From positions 1,612,001 through 1,676,000 of the forward strand of contig OZ246009.1 of the NCBI GenBank assembly GCA_965230535.1: DNA of 64,000 nucleotides, in the 5' to 3' direction. Position 1 is the first letter of the stretch; each line of letters begins with the position of its first letter. The position numbers and the translations under genes are program-made. The stretch comes from JAUILH01 sp965230535 (GTDB lineage Bacteria > Bacteroidota > Bacteroidia > Flavobacteriales_D > JAUILH01). The notes below the pieces were generated by a model. It did no database searches. It saw nothing but the letters and a program-made list of their open reading frames with translations, and was not told where the DNA came from. This document shows positions 23,968 through 33,042 of the stretch, one piece after another.

Positions 23968-24291
23968 ATGTCGTATAAGAATTCAAACGCAGAAAGAACA
24001 ACTATCACCAGAGATTTAGATAAATTGGATGGTGACACTGGTAACATCTACGAAAGTTTAGTGATTATCTCCAAAAGAGCCAATCAGATTTCAGTTGAAA
24101 TGAAAGAAGAGTTGACTCAGAAGTTGGATGAATTCGCCTCTCATACAGATAATCTGGAAGAAATTTTCGAAAACAGAGAGCAAATTGAAATCTCTAAGTT
24201 TTACGAAAAGTTACCTAAACCTGTGGCCATTTCTATTCAGGATTTCGAAAACAACAGAGTTTACGCCAGAAATCCGGAGACGGAAGCCTAA
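23968..24291 (+). CDS. rpoZ: RNA polymerase omega subunit (Bacteroidota type)
   Basis: 107 residues. The Bacteroidota omega differs from that of E. coli but keeps the core helix region: TGNIYESLVIISKRANQIS, where the R-A-x-Q-I motif contacts the beta' subunit. The middle is acidic and the C-terminus is IQDFENNRVYARNPE. It helps assemble and stabilise RNA polymerase. It is placed 5 nt after bamD and 9 nt before coaBC, the standard order of this block. Confidence 0.88.
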   Translation: MSYKNSNAERTTITRDLDKLDGDTGNIYESLVIISKRANQISVEMKEELTQKLDEFASHTDNLEEIFENREQIEISKFYEKLPKPVAISIQDFENNRVYARNPETEA

Positions 24292-24300
24292 TTTCCTAAC

Positions 24301-25503
24301 ATGTTTCAGAACAAGCGAATATTGGTCGGAATTTCTGCCAGTATCGCCGCCTATAAGTCAGTTTTCTTAGTTCGTTTGCTTAAAAAGCATGGGGCTGAGG
24401 TAAAAGTGGTGCTGACACCCAGTGCCCACGATTTTGTGACGCCCCTGAGTCTGGCCACTTTATCCGACAATCCAGTCTATTCTGAATTTACTGAAAGCAA
24501 GGAAGCCGGAACCTGGACCAACCATGTGGAACTAGGACTATGGGCAGATCTCATGATCATTGCACCGGCTACAGCAAATACACTGTCTAAAATGGTGCAG
24601 GGAGAAGCAGATAATTTTTTGTTGGCTTGTTACCTTTCGGCAAAATGTCCTGTGATGTTTGCACCAGCAATGGATAGGGACATGTTCATCCATCCTTCAA
24701 CTCAGAAGAACATTAAGAAACTTCAGGAGTATGGCAATGTCCTGATTCCTTCTGAAGATGGTTTTTTGGCGAGCGGACTTCACGGTCATGGCAGAATGGC
24801 AGAACCCGAGACCATTATCGAAAAATTGAGAGCACAGTTATATCCGGATTCCCCTTTAAAGGGAAAGCGTGTTTTAATTACAGCCGGACCAACTTTTGAG
24901 GCCATAGATCCTGTTCGTTTCATAGGGAACAGATCAACTGGAAGAATGGGCTATGCTTTGGCGAAAGAAGCATTTAAGTTGGGTTGTGAAGTGACTTTGA
25001 TTTCTGGTCCAAGTCACGAAACCACAGGAGAAGGCATCAATTTGATTAAGATCGAATCGGCTCAGGATATGTATGAAGCTTGTTTGGCAAATTTCGACTC
25101 CTGTGACGTATTGATCATGTCCGCTGCGGTGGCAGATTATACCCCTGCTAACTATTCCGATATCAAAATCAAGAAGAAGGAAGGTGATCTGCATATTGAG
25201 CTTAAAAGAACTCAGGATATTTTAGCAGCTTTGTCAGAAAGAAAGAAGGACCAGGTCATGCTTGGCTTTGCATTGGAAACCAACAATGAACTGGAAAATG
25301 CCAAATCTAAGTTGGAGAGAAAACAATTGGACATGATAGTTCTGAATTCTCTAAAGGACAAAGGTGCCGGTTTTGGCGGACAATCAAACAAAGTGACCAT
25401 TCTTGATAAGCACAATAATATCCTTAACTTTGAGTTAAAATCTAAGTCGGAAGTGGCTAAAGATATTTTGACTCAAATAAATAAGTACTATGAGGCTCGC
25501 TAG
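24301..25503 (+). CDS. coaBC: bifunctional phosphopantothenoylcysteine decarboxylase / phosphopantothenate-cysteine ligase
   Basis: 400 residues, both domains complete. The CoaC half (about 1-185) is a flavin decarboxylase: GISASIAAYKS, NHVELGLWADLMIIAPATAN with the active-site His, and LACYLSAKCPVMFAPAMD with the Asn/Cys loop. The CoaB half (about 186-400) binds CTP and joins cysteine: ITAGPTFEAIDPVRFIGN, STGRMGYALA and MSAAVADY. It carries out two steps of coenzyme A synthesis in the cytoplasm. It overlaps the porD-like gene by 14 nt. Confidence 0.96.
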   Translation: MFQNKRILVGISASIAAYKSVFLVRLLKKHGAEVKVVLTPSAHDFVTPLSLATLSDNPVYSEFTESKEAGTWTNHVELGLWADLMIIAPATANTLSKMVQGEADNFLLACYLSAKCPVMFAPAMDRDMFIHPSTQKNIKKLQEYGNVLIPSEDGFLASGLHGHGRMAEPETIIEKLRAQLYPDSPLKGKRVLITAGPTFEAIDPVRFIGNRSTGRMGYALAKEAFKLGCEVTLISGPSHETTGEGINLIKIESAQDMYEACLANFDSCDVLIMSAAVADYTPANYSDIKIKKKEGDLHIELKRTQDILAALSERKKDQVMLGFALETNNELENAKSKLERKQLDMIVLNSLKDKGAGFGGQSNKVTILDKHNNILNFELKSKSEVAKDILTQINKYYEAR

Positions 25504-26392
25504 TCTGTTTTTTTTATTTCTCCCATTTCTAAGTGTCTCACAAGAGCTCAATTGTGATGTTCAGGTAATTTTGAGTCAAAATGTGCAGTCTGCTGCTGTA
25601 GATAAAACAGTCTTCTCAAACTTTGAAGCAGCTGTCAGAGAGTTCATGAATAATAGAAAATGGACCAAAGACGCTTTTAAGGTTGAAGAAAGAATCGAAT
25701 GTAATTTGATGATTACAATCAATGAGGCGCCTTCTGTTGATCAATTTTCCGCTTCTATTCAGGTGATTAGCCGAAGACCAATTTATGGCTCATCATACCA
25801 CTCAACACTTTTAAATTTCAATGATCAGGATTTTGACGTTCGTTTCCTAAGAGGAACCAGACTGGAATTCAGCATTGATCAGCACAGAAACAACTTAACA
25901 TCTGTTTTGGCTTATTATGCTTATATGATTTTGGGGTACGACTACGATTCTTATTCATTGGAAGGCGGAACACAGTATTTCACAAAAGCACAGCAAATAG
26001 TAAGTAATGCGGCTAATGCAGCCGAAAGAGGTTGGAAGGCAAACGAGTCTGTCAATAACAGATACTGGTTGGTAGAAAATGCATTACACCAGGCTTTCAA
26101 ACCGATGAGAAGAGCTTACTATGAATACCATTCGAAAGGATTTGATGTGATGTCTAAAAACGTTACTCAGGGAAGAGCTGTGGTGACTAAAACCATTAAT
26201 TATATTGATCAGGTTGTGAAATCAAGACCAGGATCAATTAACATTCAGGCATTCTTTAGAGCCAAGGCAGATGAATTGGTCAATCTTTACAGTCAGGCCT
26301 TCCCACAAGAAAAGAACAAGGTTGTGGTGATCTTCAAAAAAGCAGATCCAATTAATACGGAGCGCTACAATAAAATTCTTAAATCGAATTGA
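25490..26392 (+). CDS. porD: DUF4835 family protein, PorD-like (type IX secretion)
   Basis: 300 residues. A signal peptide (MRLASLFFLFLPFLSVSQ) is followed by the DUF4835 pattern: ELNCDVQVILSQNVQ, a strand-rich first half with RPIYGSSYHSTLLNFND, and LAYYAYMILGYDYDSYSLEGG, GRAVVTKTINYIDQV in the second half. This family has been linked to type IX secretion (PorD), but its mechanism is not known. It is always found between coaBC and recN in this block, and here overlaps coaBC by 14 nt. The symbol is given on family and context. Confidence 0.8.
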   Translation: MRLASLFFLFLPFLSVSQELNCDVQVILSQNVQSAAVDKTVFSNFEAAVREFMNNRKWTKDAFKVEERIECNLMITINEAPSVDQFSASIQVISRRPIYGSSYHSTLLNFNDQDFDVRFLRGTRLEFSIDQHRNNLTSVLAYYAYMILGYDYDSYSLEGGTQYFTKAQQIVSNAANAAERGWKANESVNNRYWLVENALHQAFKPMRRAYYEYHSKGFDVMSKNVTQGRAVVTKTINYIDQVVKSRPGSINIQAFFRAKADELVNLYSQAFPQEKNKVVVIFKKADPINTERYNKILKSN

Positions 26393-26404
26393 TACCTTTG
26401 TGAG

Positions 26405-28063
26405 ATGCTCGCAAAGTTAATCGTCAAGAATTACGCACTTATTCAGGAACTGGAACTCAATTTGAAGTCCGACATGTCTGTTATTACTGGTGAAACCGGA
26501 GCCGGTAAATCCATTATTCTTGGTGCATTGAAACTCGTTTTAGGTGAGCGGGCAGACACAAAAGCATTGTTCGATCACGACAAAAAATGTGTGGTTGAAG
26601 CTCAATTCGAAATCCAGAACTACCAGTTAAAGTCGTTTTTTAAGAAGCACGATCTCGATTATTCAGAACAGTGTATTCTCAGAAGAGAAATCCTGCCTTC
26701 AGCTAAAAGCAGAGCCTTTGTGAACGATACACCTGTCAACCTGAGCATACTCAAAGAAATAGGTGAACAGTTGCTGGATATCCACTCTCAACACGACAAT
26801 TTATCTTTTAAAGACACTTCTTTTCAATTTGATTTGATAGATGCGTATGCAGGATTGCTAACCGATAGACAAGCCTATTCAGGTTTATACAGACAGTTCA
26901 CCCAATTGTCGGGCGAGTTGGAAAATTTAAAAGAAGAAGAGAAGAAATCGAAACTTGACTTGGACTACTTTCAGTTTCAACTAACGGAATTGGAAGACGC
27001 TCAGTTGAAAGGTGGAGAATTAATTCAGTTGGAAGATGAGCTAAAAGTTCTGGAAAAGAGCGATGACGTACAACGTGTTATGGCTTCCATCGAAACAGCT
27101 TTGATGGGAGAGGGGCATGTGCTCTCTAATGTGCAATCTGCAGCGGATGCAGCCAAAAGTATATCAGATGTTCATCCAAACTTAAAAAGCATATACGAAC
27201 AGCTCAATTCTGCGTATTTAGAATTGAAAGACGTATCGGAACAGTTAGGAGACGCAGATACATTGATTGATTCTGATCCTGAACGTTTACAAATTGTAAC
27301 TGAAAGGGTCAGTATGCTGAATGCCTTGTTGTTTAAACACAGACTTCAGGACGAATCGGAACTAATTGAATTGCAGGAGAACCTTAAAGACAAAATTTCC
27401 AAGGTGAATTCCCTGGATGAGTTGATAGAGGAGAAGCAAAAAGTATTGGATCAGTTGCAGTCTGAGTTGAACGCAAAAGCAGAGAAACTGTTGGAGAGCA
27501 GACAAGCTTCCATTTCCAAATTAAAACAGGAAATAGAAACCAGTCTGGATCATTTGGCCATGTCTGAAGCCCTTATAGAATTTAAACTTGAAGAATCTGA
27601 TAAGATCAATCAATACGGGAATTGCGATTTGGATATTTTGTTCTCTGCCAATAAGGGCGGACAGTTACAAAGCATTCACAAGGTAGCCTCCGGTGGGGAA
27701 TTGTCTCGATTGATGCTCACCCTGAAAGCCATCTTATCACAAAAGAAAAGACTCCCGAGTATCATTTTTGATGAAATAGATACAGGCGTTAGTGGTGAAA
27801 TTGCCAGCAAAATGGGAAGTATCATGCGTCAAATGGCAGGCAATATGCAGGTGGTGAGCATCACGCATCTGCCACAAGTTGCAGCCAAAGGAAGGTATCA
27901 CTTCTCAGTTTATAAGCAGGTACAGGGTGACAAAACCATTAGCCATATCCGTGAGTTAAATGGAGAAGAGCGCATCACGGAAATAGCAAAAATGCTGAGT
28001 GGAGAAACAATTGGAGAGTCTGCCATTGCCAGTGCACGTGAGTTGATTATCTCTGTTAATTAA
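26405..28063 (+). CDS. recN: DNA repair protein RecN
   Basis: 552 residues. SMC-like ATPase of double-strand break repair. Seen: KLIVKNYALIQELELNL, Walker A TGETGAGKSIILGAL near 30-40, a long coiled coil at about 155-370 (many E/L/K heptads), the signature KVASGGELSRLMLTLK, and Walker B IIFDEIDTGVSGEIA, then SITHLPQVAA. It is the last gene of the bamD block; there is no clear hairpin after it, and the fabI promoter follows. Confidence 0.95.
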   Translation: MLAKLIVKNYALIQELELNLKSDMSVITGETGAGKSIILGALKLVLGERADTKALFDHDKKCVVEAQFEIQNYQLKSFFKKHDLDYSEQCILRREILPSAKSRAFVNDTPVNLSILKEIGEQLLDIHSQHDNLSFKDTSFQFDLIDAYAGLLTDRQAYSGLYRQFTQLSGELENLKEEEKKSKLDLDYFQFQLTELEDAQLKGGELIQLEDELKVLEKSDDVQRVMASIETALMGEGHVLSNVQSAADAAKSISDVHPNLKSIYEQLNSAYLELKDVSEQLGDADTLIDSDPERLQIVTERVSMLNALLFKHRLQDESELIELQENLKDKISKVNSLDELIEEKQKVLDQLQSELNAKAEKLLESRQASISKLKQEIETSLDHLAMSEALIEFKLEESDKINQYGNCDLDILFSANKGGQLQSIHKVASGGELSRLMLTLKAILSQKKRLPSIIFDEIDTGVSGEIASKMGSIMRQMAGNMQVVSITHLPQVAAKGRYHFSVYKQVQGDKTISHIRELNGEERITEIAKMLSGETIGESAIASARELIISVN

Positions 28064-28079
28064 ATTACAGATTTCGATA

Positions 28080-28108
28080 TTTCTGGTTGATGGATATAAT
28101 TATCTTTG
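28080..28108 (+). promoter_or_regulatory. probable promoter of fabI (TTTC-N17-TATCTTTG)
   Basis: TATCTTTG at 28101-28108 matches TAnnTTTG; TTTC at 28080-28083 is one base off TTTG, at the shortest allowed spacing (17 nt). The -7 box lies 19 bp before the ATG at 28128. Confidence 0.55.
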
Positions 28109-28127
28109 CCCCATCAAATTGAAAACT

Positions 28128-28940
28128 ATGTCACATAAGTTACTAGAAGGAAAGAGAGGGATCATCTTTGGAGCCCTTAATGATATGTCGATTGCTTGGA
28201 AAGTTGCGGAAAAAGCTCATGAAGCTGGCGCAAAATTCACTTTGACCAATGCGCCTATTGCAATGAGAATGGGAGCTATTAACGATTTGGCTGAGAAGAC
28301 CGGATCAACAGTTATTCCAGCGGATGCTACGTCTATGGAAGATCTTCAAAACCTATTCACTCAATCTCAGGAAGTGTTAGGTGGAAAAGTTGATTTCGTA
28401 TTGCATTCAATCGGAATGTCTCCGAATGTTAGAAAGAAAAAACACTATACAGGCTTGAACCACGAGTGGTATAAGCAAACTTTGGATGTATCCGGAATGT
28501 CGTTTCACAAAGTATTGCAGGTAGCATACGAACAAGATGCGATTAACGATTGGGGATCTGTTTTGGCTTTATCTTATATCGCCGCACAGAGAATCTTCCC
28601 TGATTACAATGATATGGCAGATGCCAAATCATTATTGGAGTCGATTGCCCGTAGTTTTGGTTACCACTATGGTGTTAAGAAGAAAGTGAGAATCAACACA
28701 ATTTCCCAGTCACCAACAGTGACCACTGCAGGAAGCGGTGTTAAAGGATTCGATGAATTTATCTCCTATTCTGAAAACATGAGTCCATTAGGAAATGCCA
28801 GTGCAGAAGCTTGTGCGGATTACTGTATTGCTATGTTCTCTGACTTGACAAAATACGTGACCATGCAAAACCTTTATCACGATGGAGGATTCTCAAATAC
28901 CGGAGTTTCCGCAGAGGTGATCGAGAAGTTTGCAAAATAG
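28128..28940 (+). CDS. fabI: enoyl-[acyl-carrier-protein] reductase (NADH)
   Basis: 270 residues from ATG 28128; the in-frame TTG at 28119 only adds three residues. Short-chain dehydrogenase fold: GKRGIIFGALNDMSIAW for NADH, LHSIGMSP, the catalytic Y-x6-K in YNDMADAK, and the NTISQSPTVTTAGSGVKG loop. It makes the last reduction in each round of type II fatty acid synthesis. It is a single-gene unit with promoter and terminator; FabI rather than FabK/FabV is clear from the motif spacing. Confidence 0.96.
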   Translation: MSHKLLEGKRGIIFGALNDMSIAWKVAEKAHEAGAKFTLTNAPIAMRMGAINDLAEKTGSTVIPADATSMEDLQNLFTQSQEVLGGKVDFVLHSIGMSPNVRKKKHYTGLNHEWYKQTLDVSGMSFHKVLQVAYEQDAINDWGSVLALSYIAAQRIFPDYNDMADAKSLLESIARSFGYHYGVKKKVRINTISQSPTVTTAGSGVKGFDEFISYSENMSPLGNASAEACADYCIAMFSDLTKYVTMQNLYHDGGFSNTGVSAEVIEKFAK

Positions 28941-28958
28941 ATCATAAGACTTGAATCA

Positions 28959-28994
28959 AAATCCCGCCCGATTTAACGGAGCGGGATTTTTTTT
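28959..28994 (+). terminator. rho-independent terminator of fabI
   Basis: AAATCCCGC (28959-28967) pairs with GCGGGATTT (28981-28989), followed by T to 28994. It lies 18 nt after the fabI stop. Confidence 0.92.
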
Positions 28995-29045
28995 GAATGC
29001 AACATATTCGCTATCTTACACATCATTAAGTATAAACTATTACCT

Positions 29046-30536
29046 ATGAAATATATTCTAACTGCTTTTCTGATTGGGGGCTCCCTCGTTGGATTTACTC
29101 AAAACAACTTGTCGTCATTTACAACCACAGGTAGAGGAGGCGCAACCACTTTCGTAACCGATTATCAGGCGGTGGGAATCAACCCGGCTAACCTTGGTTG
29201 GGGAATGAAGTTTGAAGATAAAAAGATCGCAATAGGATTAAATGAGATGACTTACTCATTGCACTCTGAAGCTTTGTCTAAACAAGAGTTAAGAGATGAA
29301 ATCAAAGCTGCCATCCAAAACAAATCCTTAACTGCATTTACACGAGAGGAGAAAATTCAGGCAGGTAAAGATTTTGCAGATGCAGGTCTGGCCTTTAACA
29401 TGGACTATGGTTCTATTGGAGCATCTTACCAAAATGAGAAAATCGGAGGCTTTGCGTTTAGAATTAATGACAGGTTTCAATGGTATTCAAGATTAGGACC
29501 AGTAGCTTCAGAACTTTTGTTCTTGGGAAAAACAGCGACTTATTTCGACAGTTTAACGATTGTTCAATTTAATGGAACTAGTTACGACACAACTCAAATA
29601 GCGAATGATGGCGTTAACTACGATTATGATACATTGGATATCGTAAACGGATTTGCCAGCACTCCCGATTTAATGTCTCAAATACTGGACGGTTCAAGAT
29701 TGTCCATGAACTGGTATAGAGAATACAACCTTTCTTACGGAAGAAAAATCTTTGAAAAGGATAGCACCATTGCCTTGTTTGCGGGTGTAGGATTTAAGTA
29801 CCTGCAAGGTTTGGCTATTATGGATATTCAGGCCGAAAATGGTAATCTGGAAGCATTCTCAGCCATTACACCATTTTTTGATATTGACTATGGAAATGCA
29901 GCCAATACCAATCCATCAGCCATTAAGCAGGAAGGGTTTTTGCCAAACGCTGTCGGACAAGGATTTGGTTACGATATAGGAATCAACTTATTGTTGTTTA
30001 ACAAGCTTAAAGTTGGTGTGTCGTATGTAAATGGAGGAAGCATTACCTACGATGGAAATGTTTACTCTGTGAGAGATACTTTGCTGTATGATACTGAGAG
30101 TGCAGGATTGGAAAACTACAATTTGTTCCAGTCAATTGGTGATTTTACCGGAGAAGATGGCCTGTTGAAGTGGGACGGTTTGGCTGAAAAGAAAGTTGAA
30201 TTACCTTCTACGATTCGTTTTGGAGCCAGCTACAGATTTGGTAAGATTGCCGAACTTGGTTTTGATATGATCATGCCTGGAAATGAAGTTCCGGGGAATT
30301 TAGAAAAGACTTTGATTGGTTTTGGTGGAAACATCAATCCAATTCCATGGTTGCAATTACAGGCTGGTTTCATGACTGGTGGTAACTACGATTTCCAATT
30401 ACCTGTAGGATTTGTGATCACACCACCTTCAGGAACTTACGAATTTGGTTTGGCTAGTAGGGATGCCGTGACTTTCTTCGCTAAAAATGGTCCAACATTA
30501 TCCTTGTCGTTCGGATTCATGAGATTTAGATTTTAA
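29046..30536 (+). CDS. outer-membrane beta-barrel protein, DUF5723-like
   Basis: 496 residues. A signal peptide (MKYILTAFLIGGSLVGFTQ) is followed by FTTTGRGGATTFVTDYQAVGINPANL (shown in part: TGRGGATTFVTDYQ and AVGINPANLGW), resembling the N-terminus of FadL/PorV-like and DUF5723 barrels. Alternating strands run to the aromatic C-terminus FGFMRFRF, as outer-membrane barrels end in Phe. The cargo is unknown. The small lipoprotein gene follows after 9 nt, so it may start the transcript that runs into the radical SAM cluster. Confidence 0.65.
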   Translation: MKYILTAFLIGGSLVGFTQNNLSSFTTTGRGGATTFVTDYQAVGINPANLGWGMKFEDKKIAIGLNEMTYSLHSEALSKQELRDEIKAAIQNKSLTAFTREEKIQAGKDFADAGLAFNMDYGSIGASYQNEKIGGFAFRINDRFQWYSRLGPVASELLFLGKTATYFDSLTIVQFNGTSYDTTQIANDGVNYDYDTLDIVNGFASTPDLMSQILDGSRLSMNWYREYNLSYGRKIFEKDSTIALFAGVGFKYLQGLAIMDIQAENGNLEAFSAITPFFDIDYGNAANTNPSAIKQEGFLPNAVGQGFGYDIGINLLLFNKLKVGVSYVNGGSITYDGNVYSVRDTLLYDTESAGLENYNLFQSIGDFTGEDGLLKWDGLAEKKVELPSTIRFGASYRFGKIAELGFDMIMPGNEVPGNLEKTLIGFGGNINPIPWLQLQAGFMTGGNYDFQLPVGFVITPPSGTYEFGLASRDAVTFFAKNGPTLSLSFGFMRFRF

Positions 30537-30545
30537 TAAGAGAAT

Positions 30546-30779
30546 ATGATGAAATTAGTATTAGGAATTACGTTGGCACTTGCGCTTGGATCTTGCTCTT
30601 CAGAGTGGAAAGAAAGTGATGAAAAGACCTTTATGGATGTGTGCAAAGAAAAGATGTACGACATTGACTGTGATTGTGCTATGAAAAAAGTCAAGGAAAA
30701 ATATCCCGACATCAATGAGTGGAACGAGAAAGGAGGGAAGGATAAAGATTTGGCTGCGGAAATAGCCAGTGGATGCTAA
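30546..30779 (+). CDS. small Cys-containing lipoprotein of unknown function
   Basis: 77 residues. The lipoprotein signal MMKLVLGITLALALGSC (Cys17) is followed by SSEWKESDEKTFMDVCKEKM and IDCDCAMKKVKEKYPD, a pattern (W, then C, then C-x-C, then K-Y-P) that I have seen in many small Bacteroidota lipoproteins of unknown role. The downstream radical SAM gene starts 4 nt after the stop at its better ATG (30784). Co-transcription is likely, a functional link is not shown. Confidence 0.65.
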   Translation: MMKLVLGITLALALGSCSSEWKESDEKTFMDVCKEKMYDIDCDCAMKKVKEKYPDINEWNEKGGKDKDLAAEIASGC

Positions 30780-30783
30780 ATTT

Positions 30784-32256
30784 ATGAAGGGTAAAAAAGT
30801 CCTTTTTTCGCATTCCTACTTCTATCCGCTCGACCCAAAACAATGGGAGAATAAAACACCCTACCCGCCATTGGCTACAATTTTGGCGGCATCTTGTTTG
30901 AGAGAACTTGAGTATGAGGTGAGTTTGTTTGATACCAATCTTAAACACAATATTTCCGGATTAAGAGAATTGCTGGAACAGGGTGGTTTCGACTACTTTG
31001 TGGTATATGACGATGGCTTCAACTATTTGAGTAAAATGTGTCTCACCAACATGCGAGATGCGGCCAAGGAGATGATCAAATTAGCTTCAGGTTTAGGTTT
31101 GAAGGTTGTCGTCTCCAGTTCAGATTCTACGGATCATTATGAACAATATATTTCTGCTGGTGCAGATGCTGTTTTGCTTGGAGAAGGAGAAAAATCTCTG
31201 GAAGAAGTATTGGATCTCTGGAATGCAGATAAAGAGTTGAATGAGTCTGTTTCAGGAATTGCATTCAAACAGGGTGATGCGGCGATTAAAAATCCGCGCA
31301 GACCCGTTATTAAAAATCTGGATGAATTACCACTTCCTGCATGGGACCTGGTGGATATAGATGCCTACAAAGCTGTTTGGGCACAAGGAAAGTATCCTTT
31401 TGCGCTGAATATTGCTACTACCAGAGGCTGTCCGTTTAAATGCAACTGGTGTGCTAAACCAATTTACGGTCAGCGATACAATTCCAGAACGCCCGAACAT
31501 GTGGTGGATGAAATTGAGTTTTTAATCAAAACATATCAGGTAAGCAGATTCTGGATGTGCGACGATATTTTCGGACTCAAGCCAGGATGGGTGCAGGCAT
31601 TTAATCAGGAATTGAAATCGAGAAACCTGAAAATCCAATATAAAATTCAGAGTCGTGCAGACTTACTTATGGCAGATGATACTATTGAAGTATTGGCAGA
31701 AAGTGGTTTGTATGAAGTGTGGATCGGAGCTGAAAGTGGTTCTCAGAAAATACTGGATGCCATGGATAAAGGAACCACTTTGGAGCAAATAAAATCGTCT
31801 ACAACTCTGTTGCAAAGTAAAGGAGTACGAGTAGCCTATTTTCTTCAGTTCGGTTATCTGGGAGAAACAAAAGAGGATATTTACAAAACCATTGATATGC
31901 TGAAGGCGAATCAACCGGACGATATTGGTATCTCAGTTTCGTATCCTTTACCAGAAACGCCCTTCTACGATAAAGTAAAATCCGAATTGGGTGATAAAAC
32001 TAACTGGACGGATTCAGACGAATTGGCTATGATGTTTCAGGGAACCTTCAATACCGATTTTTATAAGACACTGCACAGGTATGTGCACAAATGGTTCAGA
32101 ACGGTTCAGGGTAGAAAAGGCTTGGTAAACCTGTTCAAAATGAAGAAGCCGGATTACATTCAGACCAGATCCATGCTGGCTCTGCCAATCAACTGGATTC
32201 AAAGCATTCGATTCAAACAAAAGTTGAAGCGTTTCGACAAAAATACTGCACACTAA
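30784..32256 (+). CDS. B12-binding-domain radical SAM protein (1)
   Basis: 490 residues from ATG 30784; a GTG at 30769 overlaps the previous gene and is less likely. The N-terminal Rossmann-like B12-binding domain runs to about 150 (KTPYPPLATILAASCLRE, GADAVLLGEGEKSLEEV), followed by the radical SAM domain with RGCPFKCNWC at about 218-227, the C-x3-C-x2-C cluster that binds [4Fe-4S] and SAM. IWIGAESGSQKILDAMDKG-type wording (here WIGAESGSQKILDAMDKG) is typical of this class (KEGG-like BchE/HpnR relatives). Such enzymes often methylate unactivated carbon. A methyltransferase gene starts in its stop codon. The substrate is unknown. Confidence 0.85.
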   Translation: MKGKKVLFSHSYFYPLDPKQWENKTPYPPLATILAASCLRELEYEVSLFDTNLKHNISGLRELLEQGGFDYFVVYDDGFNYLSKMCLTNMRDAAKEMIKLASGLGLKVVVSSSDSTDHYEQYISAGADAVLLGEGEKSLEEVLDLWNADKELNESVSGIAFKQGDAAIKNPRRPVIKNLDELPLPAWDLVDIDAYKAVWAQGKYPFALNIATTRGCPFKCNWCAKPIYGQRYNSRTPEHVVDEIEFLIKTYQVSRFWMCDDIFGLKPGWVQAFNQELKSRNLKIQYKIQSRADLLMADDTIEVLAESGLYEVWIGAESGSQKILDAMDKGTTLEQIKSSTTLLQSKGVRVAYFLQFGYLGETKEDIYKTIDMLKANQPDDIGISVSYPLPETPFYDKVKSELGDKTNWTDSDELAMMFQGTFNTDFYKTLHRYVHKWFRTVQGRKGLVNLFKMKKPDYIQTRSMLALPINWIQSIRFKQKLKRFDKNTAH

Positions 32257-33041
32257 TGGCAGATAACTTTGGCCATATTGCAGAATCTTATGATTCAACT
32301 TTCACACATACCAAAACCGGAAAATATCAGAGAAATCGAGTGTGGAAATACCTGGCTAAAGATTTGCCTTCATCATCTTCTAAAGTTCTTGAATTGAACT
32401 GTGGTACCGGAGAAGATGCCGTATTCATTCTCCAGCACGAACACTCATTGGTAACCACGGATCTGTCTGAAGAGATGGTAAATGTTACCAAAAAGAAAAC
32501 AGAGAAATTCTCAAATGTTGAGGTTCGGAAATTGGACTTAAACGATTTGGATAAACTGGAATCCGCCGATTTTAAACACGTGTTTTCCAACTTTGGTGGT
32601 TTGAATTGCCTATCGCCTGATCAAATTCGGGTATTTGCCCAATCGTTGAGTTCGAAGATGTCGTCAAAAGGAAAGTTTACGGCCGTTATTATGGGAAGAA
32701 AATGTTGGTGGGAACGTTTTTATTTCCGTGTAAAGGGCGATAAAAAATCCAGAAACAGAAGACTATCGAAAGAAGCTGTTATGGCCAATGTGGAAGGCAC
32801 ACAGGTTCCTACCTGGTATTATTCTCCAAAAGAGTTTGATGACCTGATCGGACCAACATTCAAACTCACTCATCAAAAGTCAATTGGCCTGTTTATTCCA
32901 CCATCCTATATGGACAAAGCTTTTGAAGGAAAAGGTGTTCTGCTGCGAATGTTGTACTTCTTTGAGAAAATATCATTCGGTGCACCATTCCTCGCCAACC
33001 GTTCGGATCATTTTTATCTTACATTTGAAAAGATAGATTAA
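32256..33041 (+). CDS. class I SAM-dependent methyltransferase (1)
   Basis: 261 residues; its ATG shares one base with the TAA of the upstream radical SAM gene (TAATG). Motif I is VLELNCGTGEDAVFIL, motif II TTDLSEEMV, then FSNFGGLNC. An N-terminal NFGHIAESYDSTFTHT is like other methyltransferases of the UbiE/Methyltransf_11 type. The C-terminal part is basic with aromatic residues and may touch a membrane (FYFRVKGDKKS, LFIPPSYM). Substrate unknown; the fixed pairing with radical SAM genes suggests that both act on one product. Confidence 0.82.
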   Translation: MADNFGHIAESYDSTFTHTKTGKYQRNRVWKYLAKDLPSSSSKVLELNCGTGEDAVFILQHEHSLVTTDLSEEMVNVTKKKTEKFSNVEVRKLDLNDLDKLESADFKHVFSNFGGLNCLSPDQIRVFAQSLSSKMSSKGKFTAVIMGRKCWWERFYFRVKGDKKSRNRRLSKEAVMANVEGTQVPTWYYSPKEFDDLIGPTFKLTHQKSIGLFIPPSYMDKAFEGKGVLLRMLYFFEKISFGAPFLANRSDHFYLTFEKID

Positions 33042-33042
33042 G

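Noticed and set aside
30546..30779. Small Cys-rich gene before a radical SAM enzyme as a RiPP precursor
   Set aside because: It has a lipoprotein signal peptide and a pattern found in many small Bacteroidota lipoproteins; RiPP precursors of radical SAM enzymes are not lipoproteins.
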